Positions 10,101 through 18,624 of a DNA stretch of 64,000 nt are shown here, one piece after another (positions within the stretch are counted from its first letter, which is position 1; each line of letters starts with the position of its first letter). The translations under genes and the position numbers were made by a program. Location of the stretch: contig NZ_DATCRY010000019.1 of NCBI RefSeq assembly GCF_036568765.1, forward strand, positions 1 to 64,000, given 5' to 3'. The stretch comes from GSA-30 sp036568765. Lineage in GTDB: Bacteria > Pseudomonadota > Gammaproteobacteria > Xanthomonadales > Rhodanobacteraceae. A model generated the notes under the pieces. It did no database searches and had not been told where the DNA came from. It worked only from the letters and a program-made list of their open reading frames with translations.

Positions 10101-13100
10101 TGGTGACCAATGGAACGGGCGCTGGCATTGAAGTGGATGCAGGCAGCGTTTTGCGCGGTGCCGGCGACTCGACGGGGGTGACCGGGACGCCGCTGGTTAT
10201 CGGCAAGCTGGCTGACAGTTCAGGGCCGGCAGTCAGCGGCGATGGTGCTCTGCTGCGGGTATCGAGCGGTGCCGCGAGCCCGGTGATACGTCATAACGTG
10301 ACGGGAATCGACGGCGCCGCCGGTGTGGCAGGCGGTGCTCTAAGCATTGCCGACGGTGCCACCATCGATGGCGGTAACGCGTTGAGCCTGGATGCGACAG
10401 GGAACACGCACGTTGGCGTGGATGCCTTGCTCAGTGCGAAGAATATCGACATTACCGCGAATCGGATCGCCTTCGTTGGGGATACCGCCCCGGAGGATAC
10501 GTCGGGCATGCTTATCGGTGCGGCGACGCTCGGCCAGTTGGATAACGCCGACAATATTGTTCTTCGTAGTCGCGGCACGATCGATTTCTTGGGCGATATC
10601 GGTATAAACCTGCAGCACAACCTGGAGTTGGATGGCCCGTCACTTACCAGCGATGGCGGCACAGTCGATATCGCTGCTGCCAAGCTGACCTTGGGTAACG
10701 ACGTGGGCGGTGCAGACACGTTTGCGGCCGGCCAGGGTCATTTGCAGATCCATGCCGGTGAAATGGATTTCGGCGACGGCGACTTCACGTTGCGCGGGTT
10801 CGGGGATGTCGACGCCACTGCGACACAGGGCATTGTCGCGCAAGGTAACGGTGACTTCGATTTCGGTTCGCTGAATGTTGCGATGCATACGCCCGCCGTG
10901 ATCGTATCGGCTGGGGCAACCACGAGTGTGCATACCACGGGTTCATTGGTTATCGACCATCTTGATGGTCCGGCGCTGGATTCGACCGTACAAGCTGGCA
11001 AGTTGAGTCTTGCCGGCGGCGCGGTGTTGCTGGATACCGCATTCTCCGCACCTGCCGGAACCCTCGACATCGATGCGACCGCTGGCGATTTGACCATAGG
11101 CAATAACGCTAAGCTAAGCGTGGCGGGTCTTTCCAAGACATTCAATGATGTGCAGTCGTTTATCCCGAGCGGCTCGCTGACTCTCGATGCGGATGCAGGC
11201 GATATATCGGTGGCCGGCGGAGCCGTCCTGGATATTTCTGGCGACAAGGACGGTGGCAACGCGGGCTTCTTGACGCTGCAGGCTGGCGGACAAGCCCTGG
11301 TCCAGGGGCAATTGCTCGGTGCGGCGTCGAAAGGCTATCTGGGCGGCAGCGTGATCGTCGACACCGGTGGCGCGTTCGATCTCGACACATTTGCCCAGTT
11401 AGCTGCTTCCGGCGGTGTCAATGGCTCTATCCTGGTGCGCACAGGCGCTGGCGACCTGGATTTGAACGCCGGCCATACGCTTACCGCACACGAAGTGAGT
11501 CTGACCGCAAATGGCGACGGCGGCTGGGTGCATGTCGATGGAACGGTGGATGCGTCCGGTACATTCGGTGGTGCGATCGACCTTTACGGCAAGGATGGCG
11601 TGGATGTCGAAGGTTCGCTTCTGAGCTTCGCTACCGCGCAAGGGCGCAAAGGTGGAGATATATCCATTGGCACCAGCGGCACGGGCGATGGCACGCTCAA
11701 CGCGAGCTATGGCTACGAGAATGTACAGGCGACCGACTCCGGGTCGATCGTTATCGGTCCCCATGCTTATGTAAAGATGGATGGCGACGGTGGCGATGGT
11801 ACCTTCTCGCTGCGTGCGCCAGTGCTCGTTGACGGTGACGTAAATGTCACTATCGCCGACAATGCGCAAATTATCGGTGCAAAGAATGTTGTCCTCGAGG
11901 CCTATGCGACTTGGAGCGCTACGGATGATTCGAACGACCTTTCCAAGCACTTCGATGGGCTGGTCGATCCAGCGGGTTGGTATGTTCCCGATGCTGTTAC
12001 TGGCAAACCCACACTGGTCGCCGGCCATTTCTTCGATGCCGATGGCAATCAGCAGCCAGATCCGGATTTCACCAACGACACCCAATTGGCGGAATATTTC
12101 GCCAAGTACTATTTCCAGCCCGATGCCGGCGCAATCGATGCGGCGCATCAGAGTTTTTACGGCTATATCAACGGCGACCCATCGAACGGTCCGGGTGCGC
12201 TTATGGGCTTCGTCGAAGCCCCCGGTTTTGCGTTCGAGTCGCGTTTCGCCTCGGTCAAGAACTTCAGTGTTCGTCCAGGCGTCGATCTGATCAATCCAGA
12301 TACGACGAACAACGATGGAAACATCTCCGTACTAAGCAATTGGAATCTTGGTGCCGGCGTAGAGAACGCCGATGGCACGCTTGCACTTGCATATCGCTAC
12401 AATGGGCAGGCTCCTATTGTGAGCTTGCGTGCGGAAAACAATCTGGATATACGCGCCAGCATCACCGATGGCTTCTTCCAGAGCAGTAATATCCTCGGTT
12501 CGGGTACGGTGCCTACCGCTTCGTACGATGAAGCAAGCGCAGCCTGGGTGGCACTGCAGAACCAGTTAACTGCAGAAGACGGGATTACGGTCGATGATGT
12601 GCCCGGTCTGTTTTCGGCGCCGACCGAGTTGTCCGGATCCGATGCGACAGCCATCGGTGAGTATTATGGTCAGTATGTGGCATATGCGGATTATCTCAGT
12701 ACGCCCGTCAACGACGTTGTTCTAAGCGGCTCCAGCCCACTGACGCCGGAAGCCTATTTTGCTTTTGGGATTGTCACTACGGTGGCCGATCCCAAGGCAG
12801 TGGCTCCGGCACAGCCAGCGAACTTGAACGCATACCCCGCGTATCTGGCGAGCTTCAAGGATTATCTCGAGCAGTCGGCGATCGATGGTGGCTTCCCGGG
12901 AGCCATGCCGGACAATTTCGTCCCCTTGGTCGCTCCGCCGACCACGCTCGATCGCATTACCCCTCCGCCGCCGGCAACCGACAACAGCCCCTCGCCAGAG
13001 CCCAGCGCAATAAACGGCTTGCCACTGCTTAGCGCAAGCCTTGTTCAGGGGAACAGCAGCTCCTACCGGCTTGTCGCGGGTGCGGACACGAGGAGCGTCG

Positions 13101-16100
13101 ATCCATTGGCGGTGCAAGCGATCGCAGCTGTGCAAGGCAGCGGGAGTGCTTTGGGGCAGGTTAGCTTCGACGGACATACGGACTACCTCGATCCGAATAC
13201 AGGAAGCACGATCTACACGCCGACTCTGGTGCGTACAGGCAACGGCGATATCGATATTGCCGCCGCAGGTGATGTGCGCTGGTTGGACAGCACCGCTCCG
13301 GCTGCGATTTACTCGGCAGGTGTGCCGCTCGATCCTACGGTCAAGCCAAGCGTATCGCTATTGTCGCTCGCCAATGAGCCGGAACTGGTTGTGACCAATC
13401 AGGTCAACCCCGTCGATGGCGGCAATATAGCGATTCACGCCGGTGGCGATATCGTCGGTATTCAGTCGGTGGTCGATACGGATGGCAGCGTGACAGGTAC
13501 GCCGGGCGCGTCCGTTGCCCAATATTGGTGGCCCTGGATGCAGACGGGGAACGCCGCGAACGGCAGCCGTTCATCGATCAACTTCGGCGCATTCGATCAG
13601 GGCGTGATGGCGACATCGGGAGATGTGGATATTGCCGCAGGCGGCGATATTCGGCAGTTATCTGTTTCGTTGCCAACGACGTGGTACTTGAGCACGGCAG
13701 CCGATGGATCTCAGGTCGTCAACACAGTCGGTGGCGGAAATCTGCGTGTCACGGCAGGCGGGGATATCCTGAGCGGGAGCTATTTCGTTGCGCACGGAAC
13801 CGGCGATATCAGCGCAGCCGGGAACATAGGCAGCGATTTCAGCTACAAGCTCGCAAGCATCGTCAACGGATCGCGCGGCACGGTCGATGAGCCGGTGTCT
13901 ACATTGTTCGCCTTGCAGGATGCGCAACTGAATGTTTCTGCCGGGGGAAGCGTGGACATCGGCGGTGTCTATAATCCGTCGTGGCTCGATATGACTTTGA
14001 ATTCGAAGCTGGATTCCCAGCTTCCGGCAGGTCACTTCGACGGTCAGAGCTACAGTTCGGCCTCGTCTCTGTCGGTCACCGCTTCGGGCGGCGATATCGA
14101 CTTTGGCACGCTGAGCAATGCGTTGGCGCTTTTTGTGCCCGATACGAATCTCACCAATTCCCCTGGGCCGGCAGGGTTTATCTTGCCGGCGACGGTCGAG
14201 TTGAATGCTCCCAACGGGAGTTTGAATTTATCTTCTACCGGGGAGCTTTATCCGTCGGCAGACGGTAATTTGACCTTGCTCGCGAACGATTCGATTTTGT
14301 TCGATCATTCGAAGGAGGCGCAGCAGAACTATCAGGCTGCCTGGGGCTTGATCGATGCGCCCGCATCGTTGCTGCCGTCTCCATTGAATGCGAACGCGCT
14401 GATATCGAATACCGGCATTACGAGTATCGTGCGCAGCCAGGGATATCTCTTCGGCGGCGGCATCTGGAGTGTGGTGGAGCCGTTTGTCCACCAGCCGCAA
14501 CCTCTCCATGGCGCCGACAACCAACCTGTGCGTATTTATGCGCTCAATGGCGATATTGTCGATGGCGAGGGTGGTGGCCGAAACGGCGTGTTCCTGGTGC
14601 CTAACAAGCCGGCGAGTATCCAGGCCGGTCGCGATATCGTCGATCTGGCGTTTATCGGTCAGCAGACGCACGATTCGGATGTGACGCGTATCGTTGCCGG
14701 CCGCGATATCGCTGACACATCTCCGACGCTGAACAACGGGACAGAAGCTCAAGTCACTATACCGGTCATTGTCTTGGGAGGTACCGGTACGCTGGAGGTG
14801 CAGGCGGGAAGAGATATCGGCCCCTTGGCCAATCAAGTCGACCTGACGAATATCTCGGTAACCGTGAACAAGCTGCCCTTGGTTCTCGGTGGCGACTCCC
14901 TTACCGGCATTAATACCGTTGGCAACGCTCTGAACCCCTATCTGCCGAACCAGGGCGCCGGCATACAAGTCTTGTATGGCGTAGCACCTGGCATGGATCA
15001 AGCGGCCTTTATTGCGCAGTACATCAATCCGGCTGCGGGCGTCGAAGGGATACCCAGCCTGACACCTGACTTGGTTTCCTTCATGAATGCCTATGTGGCC
15101 GGTCAGGCTGTCGATACGGGCTTGGTGAAGGATGTACCGCCGGTCGACCTTACGCCCGACCAGGCTTGGGCGCAGTTCCAGGCGCTGCCAACTTACGTGC
15201 AGCAAATTTTCGTGCAGAAAGCATTGTTCAAGATACTTGCGGAAGTGGGTAACGACTACAACGACGCGGCGAGCCCCTTCCATGGGCAATACGCCCGTGG
15301 CTATGCGGCACTGTCTACGTTGTTCCCTGCCTCGCTTGGCTATACCGATAACGGAAGCGGGCAAGGCGGTATAAACGGTGCTTCGCATACCGTCGACACG
15401 GGCGACCTCGATATCCGTAATTCGACAATCCAGACCCAACAGGGTGGAGATATTGCCATTCTCGCGCCAGGTGGCCAGGCGCTGCTTGGCAGTTCATCGG
15501 CACCGCCGGTCTTGACCAATAGCCAAGGACAGGTTGTGGCGGGGCCCAACACCATGGGTCTGCTGACACTGCGCAGCGGCGATATCGACATTTTCACCGA
15601 CCGCAGCGTGCTATTAGCGCAGAGCCGCATCTTTACGGAGCAGGGGGGCGATATTGTCGCCTGGAGCTCCAATGGCGATATCAATGCGGGCAAGGGCGCC
15701 AAGACCACTTCGGAGATCCCTCCGATAAGCTTTATTTGCGACCTGGATGCTTACTGTTTGGTTAACCCTTCCGGAACAGTGAGCGGTGCGGGTATAGCGA
15801 CGCTTCAGACTGTCGCTGGCGCGCCGGAAGGCAATGCGTTCTTGATGGCGCCGCGAGGAACTGTTGACGCCGGCGATGCGGGTATTCGCGTATCGGGTAA
15901 TCTGGTCGTCGCGGCAGCCCAAGTGGCTAATGCCGATAACATCCAGGTACAGGGCGACAAGATCGGCGTGCCAATTACTCAGTCGGTGAATATTGGCGCT
16001 TTGAGTGCGGCCAGTGCCGCGGCTAATGCTGTCAGTCACGTCGTCGAAGATATGGTCAATAAGCAACGTGACGATGCGCGTGATCAGCAGCCTTCGGTAA

Positions 16101-16270
16101 TTTCTGTTCATGTGATCGGTTTCGGCCAGGAAAGCAGCAACCTGCAGGGCGCGTCGAGCGACAACGGTTACGACGCGGGAAGCCCGGTTCAGGTGCTTGG
16201 CGCAGGTAAGTTGACCAGCGCCAAGCGCAAGACCTTGACGGCGGCAGAGCAGCAGCGTCTTTCCGAATAG
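4145..16270 (+). CDS. Giant filamentous haemagglutinin-like adhesin (TPS N-domain, DUF3739-type C-terminus)
   Basis: About 4,041 residues. The frame is open from GTG 4022 and has an ATG at 4133, but GTG 4145 has the best ribosome site (GAGG, 6-nt spacer) and leads into a long basic signal peptide ending MSAMHAHA. A Gln/Ala-rich spacer (QQAAQQAAQQAAQ) precedes a TPS/haemagglutination domain at about residues 170-265 (TWDSFNVG, NNWIALNRI, GTVYLINRNGILFGAG). The bulk is a long beta-helix-like array of degenerate Gly/Asp/Asn-rich repeats with recurring patterns such as GGDIDIAAGGDI and LDVSSGG. The last ~230 residues (LLAQSRIFTEQGGDIVAWSSNGDI, GTVDAGDAGIRVSGNL) match the C-terminal region typical of DUF3739 haemagglutinins. 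Expected to be exported to the cell surface. No FhaC/TpsB-type partner gene lies nearby. Substrate and binding target are unknown. Confidence 0.88.
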   Translation: MIKPLHTSGNKAQRAASLKPPVHRRPLAQWIATALAMSAMHAHAGGPPLSQSWLASQRQGASGSQQTGTPGSAGIPGLSPQTAAQLQQQQSVQQALKNLNSAAQAVAAQLSAQQAAQQAAQQAAQGQAGSPVPDGIAAGGLQVSAGIGSNPSLWQNANQPTQSVSNGQTDVEVKQTAQKAILTWDSFNVGRHTTLHFDQTGGTQTDGSNNWIALNRINDPTGRPSQILGQIKAEGTVYLINRNGILFGAGSQVNTHSLLATSMNLFSSDVDTSNAFFLQNGIAQLSDPNHVLGDNGVVNAFLVDGATVDSQTGKLTTSGSITIEKGASIQTQPQGYTLIAAPVIQQSGSIVADGGAAILASADSLKYVAPVSGGNGMFSVARGDTGAQNNGWSGLIENDGLVEARRGEVQWVGTTLVQNGVLVASTTLSQPGQLILSGITIGNTDSTIELGAGSVTTVLPEKDGETTSSSQAADQAFHTSSVTLTASQSIVLDQGALIEAPSGNVNLQIVSSGFGSSGSRIYLDHGAIIDVSGLTDVELPMSALLVSIPRIGQNELADSPLLRNSFLYTQSNVVVDSTQSGTRADGLDWVGSPVLNAAGYVENIPRTIDQLMLKGGTITLAADEVIARTGSQLRLDGGYLNYLPGWITTPNLLGADGRIYNIASADPNMDYVGFAGQFNDNHARWGVSDVYANPLLSGMVRYDPGFIQGADAGTLTVGGANVQAGVVLDGDVSAQAYRGRNQVAQGGAPSGGILAIISGDVLTAIDSHPVNFEIVDATTPIETINPVFDDTTPLGDPGQPDDPNSNRFLISAQMIERGGFSKLKISTSGAIDDEASHLKLQPGGEVDFTAVGIKVAGLIQATSGAINLTTVGQGDILIGAGAELDASGLWSNDAGKTADSIVGSQYINGGSINLTALLAGSAAGDMTGDIILEQGSVLDVSSGGHVQQNGLVDIADDVPLGRGGDITLATHVQAPNSGNLGQQYADISGGRLLLDGTLLGYGFSGGGSLTLEAAQIQIGGTPDPSANVSLLYLPESFFSGQGFASYYLKSETDTNIAAGSHVQVKPANLLPNYLALAAAPTGSNIYDSGLTQIGYLDDYHRWLTSAGSNQPAGLFITAGLVDNWVSSGPLPVYDGVSQSINLGEGATLQVDAGATVQLQAYHNLNVLGSIVAPGGVIDLSSRGDGADRFVAPNRALWLGADSLLDASGVSLINPIATPTTSGLGAGFIPRTGTVLDGGEVDLSADQYLVVQDGARIDVSGANDIYQLPAATTLLGAPVGAATQTPVWSDGGSINLSAGAGMYFDANLSAQPGAAEGLGGSLSIRALIPSGSVQPNARAIVLQQSGNLLPVGLEPGDDLSGIDASTGELHFAVDRLKDSGIADFSIGPVAGDNDSETSYRPVPVLFSGDVALDLSHSVVINAPALVAVPAGTSAMPAGEVDGAGNVSIDAPYVFLANGAAGTPSSVQGDGTLNVKAGFIDIGGQLSLEGFQDASFNSSGDLRFYLPPLDTYVSNVPRTGWLFSTGNLDFSATRIYPVSDYSFLIDAVGASGKDATVTFHGNGNSNSATPLSAGGSLTVAASHIVQDGVLWVPSGSITLGVSDAAATRSALGLSSSFALPDTQSVDLTPTSVTSVSLGGAVLPFGNTVDGKEWRYDGDPETDGTDIEAPPAKQIAIHGDQVSLQQGATVDVSGGGDLQAFEWVPGTGGSRDVLAQTQTSFANGGAGVQQPQYPDGRAIYAIIPGYNAPVAAHDAALEKGAGTGPAVGQAVYLSGIPGLPPGIYTLLPARYATLPGAYRVVQDTSSQDAVLGRNTTLPDGTQMVTGYFVDALTGARSARTTTFELQSDQVWQQYSGYTLTGANQFFASLAEHAGNSAPPLPQDAGHLLLDAGHELDLGASLTASTGEGGRGAQVDIAGQAIQILGVGEQALEGYLTVDADGLTALGASSLLIGGSRSASDNGDVVDAQAQSIVLSNDAAHPLTGPEVILVTNGTGAGIEVDAGSVLRGAGDSTGVTGTPLVIGKLADSSGPAVSGDGALLRVSSGAASPVIRHNVTGIDGAAGVAGGALSIADGATIDGGNALSLDATGNTHVGVDALLSAKNIDITANRIAFVGDTAPEDTSGMLIGAATLGQLDNADNIVLRSRGTIDFLGDIGINLQHNLELDGPSLTSDGGTVDIAAAKLTLGNDVGGADTFAAGQGHLQIHAGEMDFGDGDFTLRGFGDVDATATQGIVAQGNGDFDFGSLNVAMHTPAVIVSAGATTSVHTTGSLVIDHLDGPALDSTVQAGKLSLAGGAVLLDTAFSAPAGTLDIDATAGDLTIGNNAKLSVAGLSKTFNDVQSFIPSGSLTLDADAGDISVAGGAVLDISGDKDGGNAGFLTLQAGGQALVQGQLLGAASKGYLGGSVIVDTGGAFDLDTFAQLAASGGVNGSILVRTGAGDLDLNAGHTLTAHEVSLTANGDGGWVHVDGTVDASGTFGGAIDLYGKDGVDVEGSLLSFATAQGRKGGDISIGTSGTGDGTLNASYGYENVQATDSGSIVIGPHAYVKMDGDGGDGTFSLRAPVLVDGDVNVTIADNAQIIGAKNVVLEAYATWSATDDSNDLSKHFDGLVDPAGWYVPDAVTGKPTLVAGHFFDADGNQQPDPDFTNDTQLAEYFAKYYFQPDAGAIDAAHQSFYGYINGDPSNGPGALMGFVEAPGFAFESRFASVKNFSVRPGVDLINPDTTNNDGNISVLSNWNLGAGVENADGTLALAYRYNGQAPIVSLRAENNLDIRASITDGFFQSSNILGSGTVPTASYDEASAAWVALQNQLTAEDGITVDDVPGLFSAPTELSGSDATAIGEYYGQYVAYADYLSTPVNDVVLSGSSPLTPEAYFAFGIVTTVADPKAVAPAQPANLNAYPAYLASFKDYLEQSAIDGGFPGAMPDNFVPLVAPPTTLDRITPPPPATDNSPSPEPSAINGLPLLSASLVQGNSSSYRLVAGADTRSVDPLAVQAIAAVQGSGSALGQVSFDGHTDYLDPNTGSTIYTPTLVRTGNGDIDIAAAGDVRWLDSTAPAAIYSAGVPLDPTVKPSVSLLSLANEPELVVTNQVNPVDGGNIAIHAGGDIVGIQSVVDTDGSVTGTPGASVAQYWWPWMQTGNAANGSRSSINFGAFDQGVMATSGDVDIAAGGDIRQLSVSLPTTWYLSTAADGSQVVNTVGGGNLRVTAGGDILSGSYFVAHGTGDISAAGNIGSDFSYKLASIVNGSRGTVDEPVSTLFALQDAQLNVSAGGSVDIGGVYNPSWLDMTLNSKLDSQLPAGHFDGQSYSSASSLSVTASGGDIDFGTLSNALALFVPDTNLTNSPGPAGFILPATVELNAPNGSLNLSSTGELYPSADGNLTLLANDSILFDHSKEAQQNYQAAWGLIDAPASLLPSPLNANALISNTGITSIVRSQGYLFGGGIWSVVEPFVHQPQPLHGADNQPVRIYALNGDIVDGEGGGRNGVFLVPNKPASIQAGRDIVDLAFIGQQTHDSDVTRIVAGRDIADTSPTLNNGTEAQVTIPVIVLGGTGTLEVQAGRDIGPLANQVDLTNISVTVNKLPLVLGGDSLTGINTVGNALNPYLPNQGAGIQVLYGVAPGMDQAAFIAQYINPAAGVEGIPSLTPDLVSFMNAYVAGQAVDTGLVKDVPPVDLTPDQAWAQFQALPTYVQQIFVQKALFKILAEVGNDYNDAASPFHGQYARGYAALSTLFPASLGYTDNGSGQGGINGASHTVDTGDLDIRNSTIQTQQGGDIAILAPGGQALLGSSSAPPVLTNSQGQVVAGPNTMGLLTLRSGDIDIFTDRSVLLAQSRIFTEQGGDIVAWSSNGDINAGKGAKTTSEIPPISFICDLDAYCLVNPSGTVSGAGIATLQTVAGAPEGNAFLMAPRGTVDAGDAGIRVSGNLVVAAAQVANADNIQVQGDKIGVPITQSVNIGALSAASAAANAVSHVVEDMVNKQRDDARDQQPSVISVHVIGFGQESSNLQGASSDNGYDAGSPVQVLGAGKLTSAKRKTLTAAEQQRLSE

Positions 16271-16280
16271 GTTTTCGGCA

Positions 16281-16316
16281 GAAAGCGCCCTTGCATTGAA
16301 AGCAGGGGCGCGCTTC
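16281..16316 (+). terminator. Possible rho-independent terminator after the adhesin gene
   Basis: An imperfect GC-rich hairpin: GAAAGCGCCCTTGC against GCAGGGGCGCGCTTC around an ATTGAAA loop, 10 bp after the adhesin stop. The stem has bulges and the following T-run is weak (TTCATTC), so termination is plausible but unproven. Confidence 0.4.
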
Positions 16317-16439
16317 ATTCGACCGCAATCTGCGGAGCAAGGTTTTATCAAGGAAGGATCGGAGTATCGCGATGATAGAGACAAGTCCGCTGTGGGCGGT
16401 CTGGGGTTTTGCATGCCTTGATTTCGCGGAGGCATCGCA

Positions 16440-16814
16440 ATGAGCAGTGTTTATGTCATGGCTGAAACATTGCGTCAGCTTTTTGACGCTGGGCAGTATC
16501 GGGTCGCCGACTGGTTTATCGATCATTGCGGGCGGCATCAATTGGAAGAACTAGTCGAGACCCCTGGCGCCCCGATTACATTGCGTATCGACTACGTTGT
16601 AAAGAAGCGCTTGCAGCGCCGAACGGGCGGTGAACTGGCGGCGGATATCGTCGACGCACTTCCTTACGTACTGAATATGTGGTGCCGGGAGGGGCGACGA
16701 AGCGCCGTGCGCCAGGTGCTGTGTGAGTTGGACGGCCTCGAGATCGATGCGCTTGCGCGACGCTCCGACCTGGACCCAGAAGTAGCCTCGATGCTTTACG
16801 AATTTCGCATATGA
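16440..16814 (+). CDS. Conserved-looking protein of unknown function (124 aa)
   Basis: A 124-residue soluble protein without signal peptide or membrane segment. It is rich in charged residues and predicted mostly helical (ETLRQLFDAGQYRVADWFIDH; LAADIVDALPYVLNMWCREGRRSAVRQVL). GGAGG lies 8-12 bp before ATG 16440, a strong ribosome site. It sits between the giant adhesin and the PstS-like gene, same strand, separated from each by ~170-195 bp. I do not recognise the family; a cytoplasmic accessory or regulator of the surface locus is possible. Confidence 0.6.
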   Translation: MSSVYVMAETLRQLFDAGQYRVADWFIDHCGRHQLEELVETPGAPITLRIDYVVKKRLQRRTGGELAADIVDALPYVLNMWCREGRRSAVRQVLCELDGLEIDALARRSDLDPEVASMLYEFRI

Positions 16815-17008
16815 GTGTCTCCTTTTCAATGTGATGTCCATCGCATTTAGTGTTAATGATTATTGCCGCATATACGTCCATATTAAGTTCTGATTTTGAT
16901 CTATCTTTAACTTTGTAATAAGTGCTGCATATTGTGGGACATTATTTCTTCATTGCCGTGTCATTGCGGTGGATTATAAATGCGTGGCCTCCAATTTCGG
17001 AGGTTACT

Positions 17009-18382
17009 ATGCAATGGGGATACACCATGTCTGGAATGAAGATGGGAAATACCCGCATGAAACTTCTCGCGGGCGCTGTTATGTTTCTTGCTGGCGCCTC
17101 GCTGGCTACCAGCGCGATGAGCACGACGCTTTACGGTGGTGGCGCGACGCTGCCGGCTGGCGGTTATGTTGGTTGGAACTGGGTTGCTTCCCAGACCCGC
17201 CTGACGCCCGATGCGAGCAAGACTCCGGCCGTCACGGTCGACCCGGCCTCCATGTTCGGCGCCTGGGCAGGCTCGACGAATGCCGTGCAGTATTGCCAGA
17301 CGGGTAGCGGCGGCGGTAAGCGCGTGCTCGATGGCGACACCGTGACCGCACCTTCGTTGACCCCGACCGGCACCTGCGGCGACTTTCTGACCGGTGGCGT
17401 CGCGAACGCGGGCTTCCAGATTCCGTCGACCGCTTCGAGCAGTTTCCCCGATTTCGTGGGCTCCGACGCTCCGATCTCCAGCAGCGAATACGGCACGTTT
17501 GTCACCAACAATGGTACTGCGAAGGGCGAGCCGATCCAGTTCCCGGCAGTGGCCGGCTCCATTGCGGTCATCTATCGCAATGATTCGCTGTCCGCGCCGC
17601 TTAACCTGACGACCACCCAGGTCTGCAAAATCTTCGACGGCGAGTTCACCAACTGGACGGATATCAACCCGTCTTTTGCCTCCAAGCCGATCAACGTTGT
17701 GTTCCGTTCTGACGGTAGCGGTACCACCTACAACCTGATGAACAACCTCAACCATCTGTGCAGCGCGATCGTCCCGACGGGTACGTTCTTCGCGGTTGAC
17801 CAGACGTTCGCTAGCGACGTTGCATTTGCCGGTCACGTTCTGCCGATCGGCCAGTCGACCTGGCCGGGCATCAAGACCCCCGCCAACGGCAACCCGGCTG
17901 TTGTCAGCGCCGTGGCCGGCAGCGATGGCGCCATCGGTTACGCCGAAGCGGCTAACGTCAAGAATGGCGGCGGTGCCAGCGTTCAGATGGCCACGATCAA
18001 TGGGTTCGATCCGGTGAACGATCTGCCGGCAACGTTCAACCTGCCCTCGGGCTCGGTGGTGTTTGACAAGACCACTGGCGTCGACTCGTCGACCGGTGCC
18101 GCCACGCTGGCCGCGCGTTCCCCCAATACGACAGCAAACTGCCTGGCCGTTGTCGATCCGAACCAGATCAACAACCTCAGCGGCACCTATCCGCTGGTGG
18201 CCGTGTCGTACATCCTGGCCAACCAGAAGGGCAACAGCACGCGTCTGACCTCGCTGCGCAGCTTCATCAACTTCCTGTACACGCACGCTGGTGTGACGAC
18301 GATCGGTACCGGTACCGGCTACGCCTTTATCGGCAACGCCGGCATCAACTCGCTGAAGGTTACGAGCTGCACGGCTTCGTAA
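17009..18382 (+). CDS. PstS-like substrate-binding protein (periplasmic binding family)
   Basis: About 457 residues from ATG 17009, chosen for its GGAGG site 5 nt upstream; an open GTG at 16922 lacks one. A signal peptide (KLLAGAVMFLAGASLATSAMS) leads into STTLYGGGATLPAGGYVGW, the start typical of PstS-type proteins. Further family features are DFVGSDAPISSSEYGTF (phosphate-loop-like region), QFPAVAGSIAVIYRN, LNLTTTQVCKIFDGEFTNWTDIN and FRSDGSGTTYNLMN, the last resembling the SGT oxyanion-binding motif. PstS binds phosphate for the PstCAB importer, but no pstC, pstA, pstB or phoU gene is here, so it may work alone, be surface-associated, or serve the adhesin locus. Its paralogue follows at 18625. 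Confidence 0.82.
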   Translation: MQWGYTMSGMKMGNTRMKLLAGAVMFLAGASLATSAMSTTLYGGGATLPAGGYVGWNWVASQTRLTPDASKTPAVTVDPASMFGAWAGSTNAVQYCQTGSGGGKRVLDGDTVTAPSLTPTGTCGDFLTGGVANAGFQIPSTASSSFPDFVGSDAPISSSEYGTFVTNNGTAKGEPIQFPAVAGSIAVIYRNDSLSAPLNLTTTQVCKIFDGEFTNWTDINPSFASKPINVVFRSDGSGTTYNLMNNLNHLCSAIVPTGTFFAVDQTFASDVAFAGHVLPIGQSTWPGIKTPANGNPAVVSAVAGSDGAIGYAEAANVKNGGGASVQMATINGFDPVNDLPATFNLPSGSVVFDKTTGVDSSTGAATLAARSPNTTANCLAVVDPNQINNLSGTYPLVAVSYILANQKGNSTRLTSLRSFINFLYTHAGVTTIGTGTGYAFIGNAGINSLKVTSCTAS

Positions 18383-18418
18383 GTCAGCGTGTAATCCTGC
18401 TTGATGAATGATGCGAGT

Positions 18419-18443
18419 AAAGCGGGCCAGGATGGCCCGCTTT
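18419..18443 (+). terminator. Hairpin terminator between the two PstS-like genes
   Basis: Perfect 10-bp stem AAAGCGGGCC / GGCCCGCTTT with a five-base loop, 36 bp after the first PstS-like stop. The T-run after it is short (TTTAT), so it may be a weak terminator or mainly an mRNA-end stabiliser. Confidence 0.65.
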
Positions 18444-18624
18444 ATGACTTTCTAATGGAACTCAACGGACTCCCGGAGAGTTCTGTTTGGGGGCATGACT
18501 GAACCGTGTAACTTGCTTAGAGTGATGATTTGGATATTTAAACGATTTTCTCCCTGGCTCGGTCATGCGAGCGGTGCTAACGCCAGCAATTAGGCGGATT
18601 TATAGACGCATGAGGAGATACATC

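Noticed and set aside
16815..17008. Pho box upstream of the first PstS-like gene
   Set aside because: Only isolated TGTCAT-like half-sites are present; I see no pair with the required 11-bp spacing.
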